In this document: positions 7,937 through 17,139 of the stretch, piece by piece | Layout of the letters: each line of letters starts with the position of its first letter | How positions within the stretch are numbered: the first letter of the stretch is position 1 | Assembly: GCF_010731615.1 (NCBI RefSeq) | Contig: NZ_AP022618.1 | Location: forward strand, 1,178,001 to 1,242,000 | Source: Mycolicibacterium insubricum | Lineage (GTDB): Bacteria; Actinomycetota; Actinomycetes; Mycobacteriales; Mycobacteriaceae | Length of the DNA: 64,000 bases | Reading direction: 5' to 3' | The notes under the pieces: generated by a model | Database searches by the model: none | Told to the model about the DNA's origin: nothing | What the model saw: the letters and a program-made list of their open reading frames with translations, nothing else | Program-made: the position numbers and the translations under genes

Positions 7937-10900
7937 CTACAACAGGGTTGACGACGGCTGCTGGGCCAGGGTGATCACCGTTGTGGTGTACTCGTACACC
8001 GGTTCGCTGTTGGTGCCGATGTTGTTTTTGGTGGTCACCAGGACCGTCCCGTCGTCGCCGGGCTGCCAATGGTCAATGACGCCCGAGAGCCCGATCACCG
8101 AAGGCGCGGTGTCGCGCGGGCGCAGGACCGTCACCAGGGTGGAGACGTGATACGCACCGTCGGTCTCACTCAGCACCGACGAATCGACCATCACCGTGCC
8201 GTCGTCCAACACCAATGCCTGGAGCGGAACCCCGTCGACAGGATCCAGGGTCAATGGTTCGCTGCCGGGTCGCAGCACTGTGACATGGGTGGCGGTATGG
8301 GTCGCATAGATGTTTGAACCGGTCACGGTGGCCCCGACGATCGTGCCCTCGTCGCCGACACTCACGACCATCGGGAACCCCTCCAGTGGGCCGATGGTGC
8401 TCGTCATGATGCCGTCGCGGTTGAATACCCGGATTGTCGCGACCGCGTCGGCCGGCGTATTCGCCCCGGTGTGGCTGACGAGCATGATGGAGCCGTCGCT
8501 GAGCACCTGCGTGCGCAACGGGAAACCGTCGACGGCATCGGCCACGGTGACCGGGGTGCTCGAGCCGGGCCGCAGCACGGTGATGGTGGTGGTGCCGAGG
8601 CCGTCGTCGTTGCTGCCAGTGGCGGTGGTGAGTACCACGGTGCCGTCGGGTTGCAGGGCCGGCGGGGTGTCGGTGCCGGAATAGTAGGGCGGCTTCCCGG
8701 CGATCTTGTGCGCGATGACGATGGGCGCGTTGTCGCCGGGGCGCAGCACCGTGCTGGTGGTCTGATATCCGTCGGTGTCGTTGCCGGTGAACGTCGTCAG
8801 CAGCACCGTCCCGTCGTGGCCGTATTCGGCTTCGATGGGCAAACTGCGATGCGTGTCCTTGACTGTGTTGCCGGGGCTGGACAGGGTGGTCGCGGTGGTC
8901 TCACCTGGGCGTAGCACGGTCAGCTTGGTGGTGAAGTCGGGTTGATCGATGGTTCCGGTGTGGGTGATGACAACGATGGTGCCGTCAGCGAGGACATACG
9001 GATCTCGGGGCGCATACGGCGCATAGTTGATCGGATACCTGGCGTTTCCGGTGACGGTGCCGGCCGTGGCGAATGTGTTGTCGGTGCCGAGCACCGTGAC
9101 GGTGGTGTGGCTTTGATCGCGATCGGCGGCTTCCGCGGTGCTGACCTGCACGATCGACCCGTCGGCCCGCAGGATGGTGGACACCGGGCTGCCGGAGATG
9201 GGGCTGCTACCGGCAACCTGGGTCAGCGCGGTGTGCCCGGTATTGGCTGTCAGCACGCGGATGTCGGTGCTGTGCGAATCGTCGTCGGAATGCGTGTCGG
9301 TGGTGAGCACCACCGAGCCGTCGCCGCGCAGCACGGTATTAGCCGGGGCGCCGGTGATCGTCCCCGAACTGATCGGATCGTGGCCCGGAGCCACCAGGAT
9401 CACCGTGCTGTTCGGGTCGGAGTATCCGGCATATGTCGCCAACGTGACGGTGGCGGAATTGCCGTTGCGCGTCACCCCCGGCGGGTCCCGGAAGATGGCC
9501 GTGGTTTCCGTGGCCCGGGAGGCGGTAAGGCCGGTGCCGGCGTCGTCGGGCCGCAGCGCGGTGACCCGCATGGTGGACGAGGTCGAGGTATAGCCGGTGC
9601 TGAGGTGGTCGATGCTGTTGGTCAGCACCACCACGGTGCCGTCGTCGAGCACCACCGGGTTGCCGAGATACGCGCCGTCGATCTCCCGGCTGACCATGAA
9701 GCCTGACGCGCCGGGCTGCAGTACGGCGACGGTGCTGTGGTAGCCGGTTGCAGCGGTTCCGGTCATGTCGCTCGCAAGGACGGTTCCGTCGTCGGCAACG
9801 GAGATCGTGCCGGACACCGACCGCACAGTGTTGGTGGTGCTTCCGTCGGGGGCGATCATCATGATGTCGTGCATTGGATGCCCACCGACGGTCCCCCGGT
9901 CGGTGATGACGACGATCTGTCCACCATGCCGCACCGCGTCATAGCTGCTGTACGCGAGCCCGTCGGTGGTTGCCGACACCACATCGGCCGTGCCCGCGGG
10001 CAGCACCGTCGCGGTGGTTTGGTAGTCGCTGTAGTCGGTCCCGGTGTGGGTGACGAGCATGATCGTGCCGTCGTCGTAGACCTTCGGAGAGAGTGCTCCG
10101 CTGCCGGTGATCGGGCTCAGCGCGCTGATGTGGTTCTGCGTGTCCAGGATCGTGACGGTGCTGACGTCGGTGACGTCGTCGGCCACCGGTGAACCTTCGC
10201 GGGTGATGAAGACGATGCTGCCGTCGGGCCGCACGATCGGGTCGCGGGTGCTGCCGGACACTCCGTCCACGACGGTGTGGGCCGTCCCGTCCGGGTGCAC
10301 CACCGTCACGGTGGTCGTGTATCCGTCGGTGTCGTTACCGGAGATGCTGGTCAGCACCCTGCTGCCGTCAGAGCGGGTGATCTCGTGGGGGCTGCCGACG
10401 CCACCGGCGGTTGAACTGCCGGTGGCAGCGGCCCCGGTCGGGCTGATCGGCACGGCGACGTTGACCAGGTGGGGAACGTCGTCGGCGCCGGTGGCGACCA
10501 CGGTGAAGGTATCGGTGTGCTGTCCAGGATGGGAGTAGGCGTCCAGCCGGGCGAGTGGGTCGGGGGTGTAACGGAAGGTGCCGTCGTCGCTGACGGTGAC
10601 GGTTCCGTGCTGCGGGCCCGAACCGGGTGCGTAGGTCACGTCGGTCGCGCCGACGGGCACCCAGTCGACGGTTCCGGTGACCGCGCCGTCGCCGATCGTG
10701 TCGACCGTGAGGTCGGAGGGCTGGTACAGGCGCTGATCGGCGCTGACGACGACGGTCTGGCTGCCGGTGTGCCCGGGGCTGCCGATGAGGCCGAAGCTTA
10801 GTGTGTTGATCAGCCCGGCGATGCCGTGGATGTGCCAACCGGAGGATTCGTCGGTGGTGGTGACCATGAAGGTGTCGTCGGAGATGGCGGCGCTGCCGTC

Positions 10901-12097
10901 CCAGCCGGCAGCCGCGGTGTAGGTCGCGCTGGCGTCGGCGTCGACGACGAGCGTGCCGCCCTTGCTCCCGGTGTATGTCCCGGGTTGATAGGTGACGGTG
11001 TCTCCGTCCGGGTCGGTGGCGCCGGTCAGCGTGAACGTCTGTGTGTTGCCGTCGACCAGGCTGACCGTCTGGGTCTTCGGCACGGACGTCGGCGCCTTGT
11101 TGTCGAACAGCGCGCTGAACTGACGGCGGACGAATTCGAGGATGCCCGACGTCAGCGGGTTGTCGGCCGGGGCGATGGGCGCGTTGGAATTGCCGCTCGT
11201 GGTGCGCAGTCCGAGCGCCGACAGCACCGTGGAGAGGATGCCGGGCGACGGAGGCGCGGCCATGGTGGTGACGCCCTGTGCCCACGCCGGTGCCGTGCGG
11301 AACGTGGCGGCTTCGCCGGGCTGGGTAAACGCGGCGGTGGCGAACGGCCGCTGGGATGGCTCGGCGGGAACGGAGACCGAGTGCGCGGTCGCGTCTGCAC
11401 CGAGCTGACTCAGACGGTCGAGGACACGGCGCCCGACGGCGTCCGGCGCGGTCGTGAGCCGGGAGGCCGGGGCATCCGGGAGGCTCTGGCCTCGTCCGCG
11501 GTTGTTCCCGAAATCGGCTGCGGGCATGTGGGTTTGCGGATCATTCGATGGGCCTGAGTCGGTTACCGAGGCCGAAGTGACCGCCGGTGTCTGACCACCG
11601 GCGGCCCGGTCGGCCGCGCTGTCGTTCCCCGCCGTGTCTGTCACCGCGGTGACGCGCTCCCGCAACCGCTGCGCCAATCGGGTGAGCGGTCGCTTCGGTC
11701 CGGGCCTCGGCGATTCCGCGGCGGTGGCCTCGGATGGCCGGTGGGTAGTCGGCTTTGGGAGGTGCGGCGGCGAGCCGTCCGGGCCCTCTCCCGGACGGTC
11801 GTCGTCGCCCGGATCGTGACCCTGACCGACCGGGCTGTGACTCGGGCCGGTCGCATCGCGGCCGGCACCAGTCTGCTCGCCGGACCCGCTCTGGCCGCCA
11901 CCGCGCGACGAACGGAGGTCATGGTGCGGTCGGCTCGGCTGCGCGCCGCCCGCGGATGTTCCGCCGGTCTCGTCGGCGTAGGCGACGGCCGTGCCGTGGG
12001 CGACGGCCGTGCCGATTCCCAACGCCACCGCCAGCGCCCCGACCCGGCCGATGTACTGCGCGTGGTGCTGGCTGATCGGAGCGTGCCGAGCGCTCAT
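7937..12097 (-). CDS. Very large exported protein: Ser/Pro/Gly linker, Ig-like domains and 16 beta-propeller-like repeats
   Basis: 1386 residues from ATG 12097 after a G-rich ribosome site. Residues 1-42 look like a signal peptide (VGALAVALGIGTAVAHG ... AYADE). About 45-320 is disordered Ser/Pro/Gly/Arg-rich. About 333-560 holds Ig/cadherin-like domains (TGATDPDGDTVTYQPG; VSDDGTFRYTPDPLA). About 570-1386 holds 16 copies of a 45-60 residue unit built on DGT(V/I)xLxTxTG ... TVTVLRPG. Sixteen blades could make two 8-bladed propellers. No LPXTG, lipobox or C-terminal membrane anchor is seen. It sits between genes that are near-neighbours in M. tuberculosis, so it is an accessory gene. Likely a surface or secreted binding protein; function unknown. 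Confidence 0.75.
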   Translation of the reverse strand: MSARHAPISQHHAQYIGRVGALAVALGIGTAVAHGTAVAYADETGGTSAGGAQPSRPHHDLRSSRGGGQSGSGEQTGAGRDATGPSHSPVGQGHDPGDDDRPGEGPDGSPPHLPKPTTHRPSEATAAESPRPGPKRPLTRLAQRLRERVTAVTDTAGNDSAADRAAGGQTPAVTSASVTDSGPSNDPQTHMPAADFGNNRGRGQSLPDAPASRLTTAPDAVGRRVLDRLSQLGADATAHSVSVPAEPSQRPFATAAFTQPGEAATFRTAPAWAQGVTTMAAPPSPGILSTVLSALGLRTTSGNSNAPIAPADNPLTSGILEFVRRQFSALFDNKAPTSVPKTQTVSLVDGNTQTFTLTGATDPDGDTVTYQPGTYTGSKGGTLVVDADASATYTAAAGWDGSAAISDDTFMVTTTDESSGWHIHGIAGLINTLSFGLIGSPGHTGSQTVVVSADQRLYQPSDLTVDTIGDGAVTGTVDWVPVGATDVTYAPGSGPQHGTVTVSDDGTFRYTPDPLARLDAYSHPGQHTDTFTVVATGADDVPHLVNVAVPISPTGAAATGSSTAGGVGSPHEITRSDGSRVLTSISGNDTDGYTTTVTVVHPDGTAHTVVDGVSGSTRDPIVRPDGSIVFITREGSPVADDVTDVSTVTILDTQNHISALSPITGSGALSPKVYDDGTIMLVTHTGTDYSDYQTTATVLPAGTADVVSATTDGLAYSSYDAVRHGGQIVVITDRGTVGGHPMHDIMMIAPDGSTTNTVRSVSGTISVADDGTVLASDMTGTAATGYHSTVAVLQPGASGFMVSREIDGAYLGNPVVLDDGTVVVLTNSIDHLSTGYTSTSSTMRVTALRPDDAGTGLTASRATETTAIFRDPPGVTRNGNSATVTLATYAGYSDPNSTVILVAPGHDPISSGTITGAPANTVLRGDGSVVLTTDTHSDDDSHSTDIRVLTANTGHTALTQVAGSSPISGSPVSTILRADGSIVQVSTAEAADRDQSHTTVTVLGTDNTFATAGTVTGNARYPINYAPYAPRDPYVLADGTIVVITHTGTIDQPDFTTKLTVLRPGETTATTLSSPGNTVKDTHRSLPIEAEYGHDGTVLLTTFTGNDTDGYQTTSTVLRPGDNAPIVIAHKIAGKPPYYSGTDTPPALQPDGTVVLTTATGSNDDGLGTTTITVLRPGSSTPVTVADAVDGFPLRTQVLSDGSIMLVSHTGANTPADAVATIRVFNRDGIMTSTIGPLEGFPMVVSVGDEGTIVGATVTGSNIYATHTATHVTVLRPGSEPLTLDPVDGVPLQALVLDDGTVMVDSSVLSETDGAYHVSTLVTVLRPRDTAPSVIGLSGVIDHWQPGDDGTVLVTTKNNIGTNSEPVYEYTTTVITLAQQPSSTLL

Positions 12098-12326
12098 GAC
12101 GTCCCCCCCGTGTTCGTACGCGAACCTGTCCCTACAACGCTAGGAACCTAGGGGGTTCAGCGATACAGGGATATCCCTGGAATGAATCCCCTATCGAAAC
12201 AGAGGTAGCGGCTACTTGTTCGCTGTGAATCGGTGCCGGGCCGGTGGGTCCACGGTTTCCCGGTTGACTGCCGCTCCGGTGTCGGCGACGCGCAGGAATA
12301 CCGCCCCGCATGCGAGAATCGGCGCC
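12098..12326. promoter_or_regulatory. Divergent control region between the exported-protein gene and gpm1
   Basis: A 229-bp spacer between divergent genes. It contains a perfect 14-bp palindrome CAGGGATATCCCTG (12166-12179) and a looser inverted repeat GAACC...GGTTC (12134-12138, 12144-12148), both good operator candidates. GAGAAT at 12314-12319, about 7 nt before the gpm1 ATG, could be its -10 box. No ORF here is convincing. Confidence 0.5.
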
Positions 12327-13073
12327 ATGGGAACCTCCACGTTGGTGCTGCTCCGTCACGGCGAGAGCGAATGGAATGCGCTGAACCAGTTCACCGGCTG
12401 GGTGGACGTCCACCTCACCGAGAAGGGGCGCGGCGAGGCGATCCGCGGCGGGGAGTTGCTGGCCGAGGAGGGCCTGCTGCCCGACGTGGTCTACACCTCG
12501 CTGCTGCGCCGCGCCATCACCACCGCCAACCTGAGCCTGGACGCCGCCGACCGGCACTGGATCCCGGTGCACCGGGACTGGCGCCTGAACGAGCGGCACT
12601 ACGGCGCCCTGCAGGGCCTGGACAAGGCCGCCACCAAGGCCAAGTACGGCGAGGAGCAGTTCATGGCCTGGCGCCGGTCCTACGACACCCCGCCGCCGCC
12701 CATCGAGCGCGGCAGCGAATACAGCCAGGACGCCGACCCGCGGTACGCCGAGATCGGCGGCGGTCCGCTGACCGAGTGTCTGGCCGATGTGGTGGCCCGG
12801 CTGGTGCCCTACTACGAGGAGACCATCGCCGAGGACCTGCGCGCCGGCAAGACTGTGCTGGTGGTGGCCCACGGAAACTCGCTGCGGGCGCTGGTGAAGT
12901 ACCTCGACGAAATGTCCGAGGCCGATATCACCGGGCTGAACATCCCCACCGGTATCCCGCTGCGCTACGACCTCGACGAGAACCTCAAGCCGCTGACCCC
13001 GGGTGGGGTGTACCTGGACCCCGAGGCCGCCGCCGCCGGTGCCGCCGCAGTCGCCAACCAGGGCAGCAAGTAG
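12327..13073 (+). CDS. gpm1: 2,3-bisphosphoglycerate-dependent phosphoglycerate mutase
   Basis: Interconverts 3- and 2-phosphoglycerate in glycolysis and gluconeogenesis. 248 residues. The phosphohistidine motif [12 protein letters not shown] is at residues 6-17, followed by [15 protein letters not shown], the LRRAITTA segment, catalytic Glu in [14 protein letters not shown], and the second histidine in [15 protein letters not shown], all typical of dPGM. The last 15 residues are Ala-rich. Upstream of senX3 as in other mycobacteria. The final 23 bp of the gene are repeated once just after it (13050-13072 and 13073-13095), a small tandem duplication at the stop codon. Confidence 0.95.
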   Translation: MGTSTLVLLRHGESEWNALNQFTGWVDVHLTEKGRGEAIRGGELLAEEGLLPDVVYTSLLRRAITTANLSLDAADRHWIPVHRDWRLNERHYGALQGLDKAATKAKYGEEQFMAWRRSYDTPPPPIERGSEYSQDADPRYAEIGGGPLTECLADVVARLVPYYEETIAEDLRAGKTVLVVAHGNSLRALVKYLDEMSEADITGLNIPTGIPLRYDLDENLKPLTPGGVYLDPEAAAAGAAAVANQGSK

Positions 13074-13113
13074 TCGCCAACCGGGGCAGCAGGTAACCAG
13101 ACGCCGAACGCCC

Positions 13114-13169
13114 GGTGAACCTGGGTTAACGGCGGCCCAACGGTGTCCCCGGAGGGTGTGACGTTAACC
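13114..13169 (+). promoter_or_regulatory. Candidate RegX3-type sites upstream of senX3
   Basis: GGTGAAC (13114) and GGTTAAC (13124) form a direct repeat with 10-bp spacing, and GTTAACC (13163-13169) is the second motif inverted. OmpR/PhoB-type regulators bind such tandem 7-mers, and senX3-regX3 is known to be autoregulated in mycobacteria. Assignment to RegX3 is inference. Confidence 0.4.
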
Positions 13170-13211
13170 GGAAATGGCTGCTTGACGCTGGGATGCCGTT
13201 CATCGAAGCCG

Positions 13212-13217
13212 TACCAT
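13212..13217 (+). promoter_or_regulatory. Putative -10 box (TACCAT) for senX3
   Basis: TACCAT is followed by 7 nt and the GTG at 13225, matching the leaderless arrangement seen at several other genes in this window. Confidence 0.45.
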
Positions 13218-13224
13218 TCGGCAC

Positions 13225-14379
13225 GTGAGTGTGATGGCGGCGATGCTGGCCGCCGGAGTCGCCGTGCCGGCCGGCGCGGTTATCGGAGCGGTCGTGTCGC
13301 CACGGTGGCAGCGCCGCCGCCAGGTCGTAGCTGCGCAACAGTCCGGCATCACGGTCTCGCAGATGTTGGCCCACATCGTCGCGCAGGCACCGATGGGCGT
13401 CGTCGTCGTCGATCGGCACCGCGACGTCGTGTATCTCAACCACCGCGCCGCTGAACTGGGCCTGGTGCGGGAGCGGCTGCTCGACGAGCGGGTGTGGCAG
13501 GTGGCGGCGCGCACCCTGGCCACCGGTCGCGACGGTGAAGTGGAGCTGTCCGCCCAGCGGGGCAGCCCGGGCCGGGTAGGCCTGTCGGTGCGCGCCCAGG
13601 TCCGGTTGCTGACCGCCGACGACGGGCGATTCGCCGTCATCTACGCCGACGACCAGTCCGAGCAGGCCCGGATGGAGGCCACCCGCCGCGACTTCGTCGC
13701 CAACGTCAGCCACGAGCTCAAGACGCCGGTCGGTGCGATGGGCGTGCTGGCCGAAGCACTGCTGGAATCCGCCGACGACCCGGACACCGTGCACCGGTTC
13801 GGCACGAAGGTGCTCGCCGAATCGAACCGGCTGGCCAACATGGTCGGCGAACTCATCGAGCTGTCCCGGCTGCAAGGCGCCGAGCCGCTGCCCGACCTCG
13901 GCGAGGTCGACGTCGACGTCGTCGTCGCCGAGGCCATCTCCCGCAACAAGGTCGCCGCCGACAACGCCGCCATCTCCGTCGTCACCGACGCGGCCAGCGG
14001 TTTCCGGGTGCTCGGCGATCAGGCGCTGCTGGTCACCGCCATCGCCAACCTCATCTCCAACGCCATCGCCTACTCGCCGCAGGGATCGATGGTGTCGATC
14101 AGCCGTCGGCGCAGCGGCGAGGACATCCTGATCGCGGTCACCGATCGAGGTATCGGGATCGCGCGCGACGACCAGGAACGCGTCTTCGAGCGGTTCTTCC
14201 GGGTCGACCAGGCGCGGTCCCGCGCGACCGGCGGCACCGGCCTGGGGCTCGCGATCGTCAAGCACGTCGCCGCCAATCACAACGGTTCGATTCGCCTGTG
14301 GAGTCAGCTCGGTACCGGCTCCACCTTCACCCTGTCGGTTCCGGTGTGGGCCGAAGACCCCGAGGAAGAGGACGTTTAA
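13225..14379 (+). CDS. senX3: Sensor histidine kinase SenX3
   Basis: Membrane sensor of the phosphate-starvation two-component system. 384 residues from GTG 13225. An N-terminal hydrophobic segment (about 2-25) is followed by a basic stop-transfer [12 protein letters not shown]-like domain covers about 45-145. The phosphoacceptor His163 lies in [17 protein letters not shown]. The catalytic domain has the N box [12 protein letters not shown]1 DRGIGI, and G2 [12 protein letters not shown]. Only one clear membrane segment appears with this start. regX3 begins 4 bp after the stop, so the intergenic MIRU repeat known from M. tuberculosis is absent. Confidence 0.93.
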   Translation: MSVMAAMLAAGVAVPAGAVIGAVVSPRWQRRRQVVAAQQSGITVSQMLAHIVAQAPMGVVVVDRHRDVVYLNHRAAELGLVRERLLDERVWQVAARTLATGRDGEVELSAQRGSPGRVGLSVRAQVRLLTADDGRFAVIYADDQSEQARMEATRRDFVANVSHELKTPVGAMGVLAEALLESADDPDTVHRFGTKVLAESNRLANMVGELIELSRLQGAEPLPDLGEVDVDVVVAEAISRNKVAADNAAISVVTDAASGFRVLGDQALLVTAIANLISNAIAYSPQGSMVSISRRRSGEDILIAVTDRGIGIARDDQERVFERFFRVDQARSRATGGTGLGLAIVKHVAANHNGSIRLWSQLGTGSTFTLSVPVWAEDPEEEDV

Positions 14380-14383
14380 CAAG

Positions 14384-15070
14384 ATGACCACTGTGCTCAT
14401 TGTCGAAGACGAAGAGTCTCTGGCCGATCCACTGGCATTCCTGTTGCGCAAGGAGGGATTCGAGGCGACCGTCGTCACCGACGGCCCGTCCGCGCTGGCG
14501 GAGTTCGACCGCTCCGGCGCCGACATCGTCCTGCTGGACCTGATGCTGCCCGGCATGAGCGGCACCGATGTGTGCAAGCAACTGCGGGCCCGCTCGGCAG
14601 TGCCGGTGATCATGGTCACCGCCCGCGACAGCGAGATCGACAAGGTCGTCGGGCTGGAACTCGGCGCCGACGACTACGTGACCAAGCCGTACTCGGCGCG
14701 CGAGCTGATCGCCCGGATCCGCGCGGTGCTGCGCCGCGGCGGCGACTCCGACGGACTCGGCACCGGTGACGGTGTGCTGGAGGCCGGCCCGGTGCGGATG
14801 GACGTGGAGCGTCACGTCGTCAGCGTCAACGGCGAGCAGATCACCTTGCCGCTCAAGGAATTCGACCTGCTGGAGTACCTGATGCGCAACAGCGGCCGGG
14901 TGCTGACTCGCGGCCAGCTGATCGACCGAGTGTGGGGCGCGGACTACGTCGGCGACACCAAGACCCTCGACGTGCACGTCAAGCGGCTGCGCTCGAAGAT
15001 CGAGGCCGACCCGGCCAACCCGGTGCACCTGGTCACCGTCCGCGGCCTTGGGTACAAGTTGGAGGGCTGA
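14384..15070 (+). CDS. regX3: Response regulator RegX3 (OmpR/PhoB family)
   Basis: 228 residues. Receiver domain with acidic pocket EDEE at 9-12, phosphoacceptor Asp52 in VLLDLMLPGMSG, the conserved Thr in VTARD and Lys in VTKPYSARELIARI. C-terminal winged helix about 130-226 with recognition segment DTKTLDVHVKRLRSKIE and wing VRGLGYKLE. Partner of SenX3 and controls phosphate-starvation genes. An SD-like purine stretch is weak; the 4-bp gap to senX3 suggests translational coupling. The stop codon is embedded in the first unit of a 26-bp tandem repeat. Confidence 0.95.
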   Translation: MTTVLIVEDEESLADPLAFLLRKEGFEATVVTDGPSALAEFDRSGADIVLLDLMLPGMSGTDVCKQLRARSAVPVIMVTARDSEIDKVVGLELGADDYVTKPYSARELIARIRAVLRRGGDSDGLGTGDGVLEAGPVRMDVERHVVSVNGEQITLPLKEFDLLEYLMRNSGRVLTRGQLIDRVWGADYVGDTKTLDVHVKRLRSKIEADPANPVHLVTVRGLGYKLEG

Positions 15071-15194
15071 CGACGATCAAGCGGCGAGGCGCCCGACGAC
15101 GATCAAGCGGCGAGGCGCCCGACGACGATCAAGCGGCGAGGAACGAGCCGCGATGAGGAGTCGGGCGGTGGTTCCGAGCCGCGATGAGGAGTCA
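15069..15194. repeat. Tandem repeats downstream of regX3 (3 x 26 bp, then 2 x 31 bp)
   Basis: GACGACGATCAAGCGGCGAG starts at 15069, 15095 and 15121, an exact period of 26 bp. After that GAGCCGCGATGAGGAGTC occurs at 15146 and 15177 (period 31 bp). The first unit includes the last two bases of the regX3 stop codon. The whole 150-bp spacer to the convergent gene is made of these repeats plus a short unique end. Possibly a variable-number tandem repeat locus. Confidence 0.8.
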
Positions 15195-15220
15195 GCCCCA
15201 TCAGCAGGGCTGACGACGAT

Positions 15221-16015
15221 CTACCCCTGCTCCTGCGCGCACCGCGTGGCCGGGTGGACGGCGATCAGGCCCAGCTGGCCGCGGCGCCGGCACAGCGCGG
15301 CCAATTCCGCGTAGGCGTTGGCGCCGATCAGCTCGGTCAGCTCGGGAGCGTAGGACTCGTACACCGGCCGCGCCCCGGTGTGGGTGGCCGGATCGCCGGT
15401 GCAGTACCAGTGCAGGTCGGCCCCGCCGCTGCCCCAGCCCCGCCGGTCGTACTCGGTGATGGTGGTCTTGAGGATTTCCACCCCGTCGGGTCGGGTCACC
15501 CATTCCTGGCTGCGCCGCACCGGTAGCTGCCAGCACACCTCGGGCTTCATGGTCCACGGTTCGACGCCCAGCGACATGGCCTTGGCGTGCAGGGCGCAGC
15601 CGATCGGCCCGTCGAATCCGGGGCGGTTCAGGAAGATGCACGCGCCCTTGTACTTGCGGGTCCGCAGCTGCGGTTCACCGTCGTACTCGTCGGATTCCAG
15701 ATAGCCCTTGCGGCCCAGGCCCCGGTCGCGGTACTGCCAGTCGGCATCGGTCAGCGTCTTGACGACGTCGTCGAGATGGGCGCGGTCGTCGTCGTCGGAC
15801 AGGAACGCGCCGTGGCTGCAGCAGCCGTCGTCGGGACGGCCCTCGACGGTGCCCTGGCAGGCGGGGGTGCCGAACGCGCAACTCCACCGCGACAGCAGCC
15901 AGGTCAGGTCCGCCACGATCAAGTGTTCGGCGTTGTCCGGATCGTTGAACTCCACCCACTCGCGGGGGAAATCGAGCCCGACTTCGTCGGGGTGTTCGGG
16001 CGACCGCGGAATCAC
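15221..16015 (-). CDS. Conserved Cys-rich hypothetical protein (Rv0495c-type)
   Basis: 264 residues from GTG 16015, chosen because TACCGT (16028-16023) lies 7 nt upstream; GTGs at 16021 and 16024 are alternatives. Eight or more cysteines, with pairs in [21 protein letters not shown] and later [22 protein letters not shown] and WYCTGDP, recall the DUF3109-like group of putative metal- or Fe-S-binding proteins. There is no signal peptide. The gene is widely conserved next to ppx in mycobacteria. Biochemical role unknown; metal binding is inference from the cysteine pattern. Confidence 0.75.
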   Translation of the reverse strand: MIPRSPEHPDEVGLDFPREWVEFNDPDNAEHLIVADLTWLLSRWSCAFGTPACQGTVEGRPDDGCCSHGAFLSDDDDRAHLDDVVKTLTDADWQYRDRGLGRKGYLESDEYDGEPQLRTRKYKGACIFLNRPGFDGPIGCALHAKAMSLGVEPWTMKPEVCWQLPVRRSQEWVTRPDGVEILKTTITEYDRRGWGSGGADLHWYCTGDPATHTGARPVYESYAPELTELIGANAYAELAALCRRRGQLGLIAVHPATRCAQEQG

Positions 16016-16110
16016 GGCCACCACGGTAGTGCACCGCGCCGACGGCCGAACTCGCGCGCGCGGGCTAATTTTTCTGCGCCCCGGCCGAGACGGGACCGCG
16101 GGTAGCGGAC

Positions 16111-16116
16111 TAGGTT
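16111..16116 (+). promoter_or_regulatory. Putative -10 box (TAGGTT) for ppx
   Basis: TAGGTT is followed by 6 nt and GTG 16123, the leaderless geometry. It lies in the 107-bp divergent spacer with the Rv0495c-type gene. Confidence 0.4.
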
Positions 16117-16122
16117 GTCTGG

Positions 16123-17139
16123 GTGCGATTGGGCGTGCTCGACGTGGGCAGCAACACGGTTCATCTGCTGGTGGTTGATGCCCGTCGGGGTGGTCACCCG
16201 ACGCCGATGAGCTCGACGAAGTCCGCCTTGCGACTGGCCGAGGCCATTGACGATTCCGGCAAACTGACCCGCAAGGGCGCCGACAAGCTGATCGCGACGG
16301 TCGACGAATTCGCCAAGATCGCAGTCAGTTCGGGGTGCGCGGAACTTATGGCGTTCGCCACATCGGCGGTACGCGATGCCACCAACTCCGAGGACGTGCT
16401 GGCCCGGGTGGTCAACGAGACCGGCGTGAACCTGCAGGTGCTGGCCGGCCACGACGAGTCCCGGCTCACCTTCCTGGCGGTGCGCCGCTGGTACGGCTGG
16501 AGCGCGGGCCGGATCATCAACGTCGACATCGGCGGTGGGTCGCTGGAACTGTCCAACGGGGTCGACGAGGAACCCGAGGTGGCGCTGTCGTTGCCGCTGG
16601 GAGCGGGCCGATTGACTCGGGAGTGGCTGGCCGAGGATCCACCGGGTCGCCGCCGTGTCGGAATGCTGCGCGACTGGCTGGACACCGAGCTTGCCGACGC
16701 GGCCAAGACCGTGCTGGCGGCCGGCACCCCGGATCTGGCGGTCGCCTCATCGAAGACCTTCCGTTCGCTGGCCCGGCTCACCGGCGCGGCGCCCTCGGGT
16801 GCCGGACCGCGGGTGAAGCGGACCTTGACGGCCAACGGTCTCAGACAGCTCATAGCCTTCATCTCTAGGATGACCACGGCTGATCGTGCCGAGTTGGAGG
16901 GAGTGAGCGCCGAGCGCGCGCCGCAGATCGTTGCGGGTGCGCTGGTGGCGGAGGCGAGTATGCGTGCGTTGTCGATCGAGACCGTCGATATCTGTCCGTG
17001 GGCGCTGCGTGAGGGCTTGATTCTGCGCAAGCTCGACAGCGAGGCTGACGGAACCGCATTGGTGGAGACCCCGGTGGGGGATGCTGGACGGAGAGCCGCC
17101 GGTTCGCGTCCCGGGGGCGCGAGAGGCGGAAAGCGATGA
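16123..17139 (+). CDS. ppx: Exopolyphosphatase, Ppx/GppA family
   Basis: 338 residues, the short two-domain form without the C-terminal HD-like domain of E. coli Ppx. The actin-like phosphate 1 motif [14 protein letters not shown] is at residues 4-17, [12 protein letters not shown] near 85, and the second ATPase-type motif [12 protein letters not shown] near 133. It removes terminal phosphates from polyphosphate and may also act on (p)ppGpp-related compounds. Its ATGA overlap with the next gene suggests cotranscription. Proximity to senX3-regX3 puts phosphate sensing and polyphosphate metabolism side by side, though the Cys-rich gene lies between. Confidence 0.9.
   Translation: MRLGVLDVGSNTVHLLVVDARRGGHPTPMSSTKSALRLAEAIDDSGKLTRKGADKLIATVDEFAKIAVSSGCAELMAFATSAVRDATNSEDVLARVVNETGVNLQVLAGHDESRLTFLAVRRWYGWSAGRIINVDIGGGSLELSNGVDEEPEVALSLPLGAGRLTREWLAEDPPGRRRVGMLRDWLDTELADAAKTVLAAGTPDLAVASSKTFRSLARLTGAAPSGAGPRVKRTLTANGLRQLIAFISRMTTADRAELEGVSAERAPQIVAGALVAEASMRALSIETVDICPWALREGLILRKLDSEADGTALVETPVGDAGRRAAGSRPGGARGGKR

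Noticed and set aside
13050..13095. Second start of a small gene after gpm1
   Set aside because: The similarity is explained by a 23-bp tandem duplication across the gpm1 stop codon; no ORF follows.
15069..15194. Possible CRISPR array
   Set aside because: The 26-bp units are directly adjacent with no unique spacers, and no cas genes are present.
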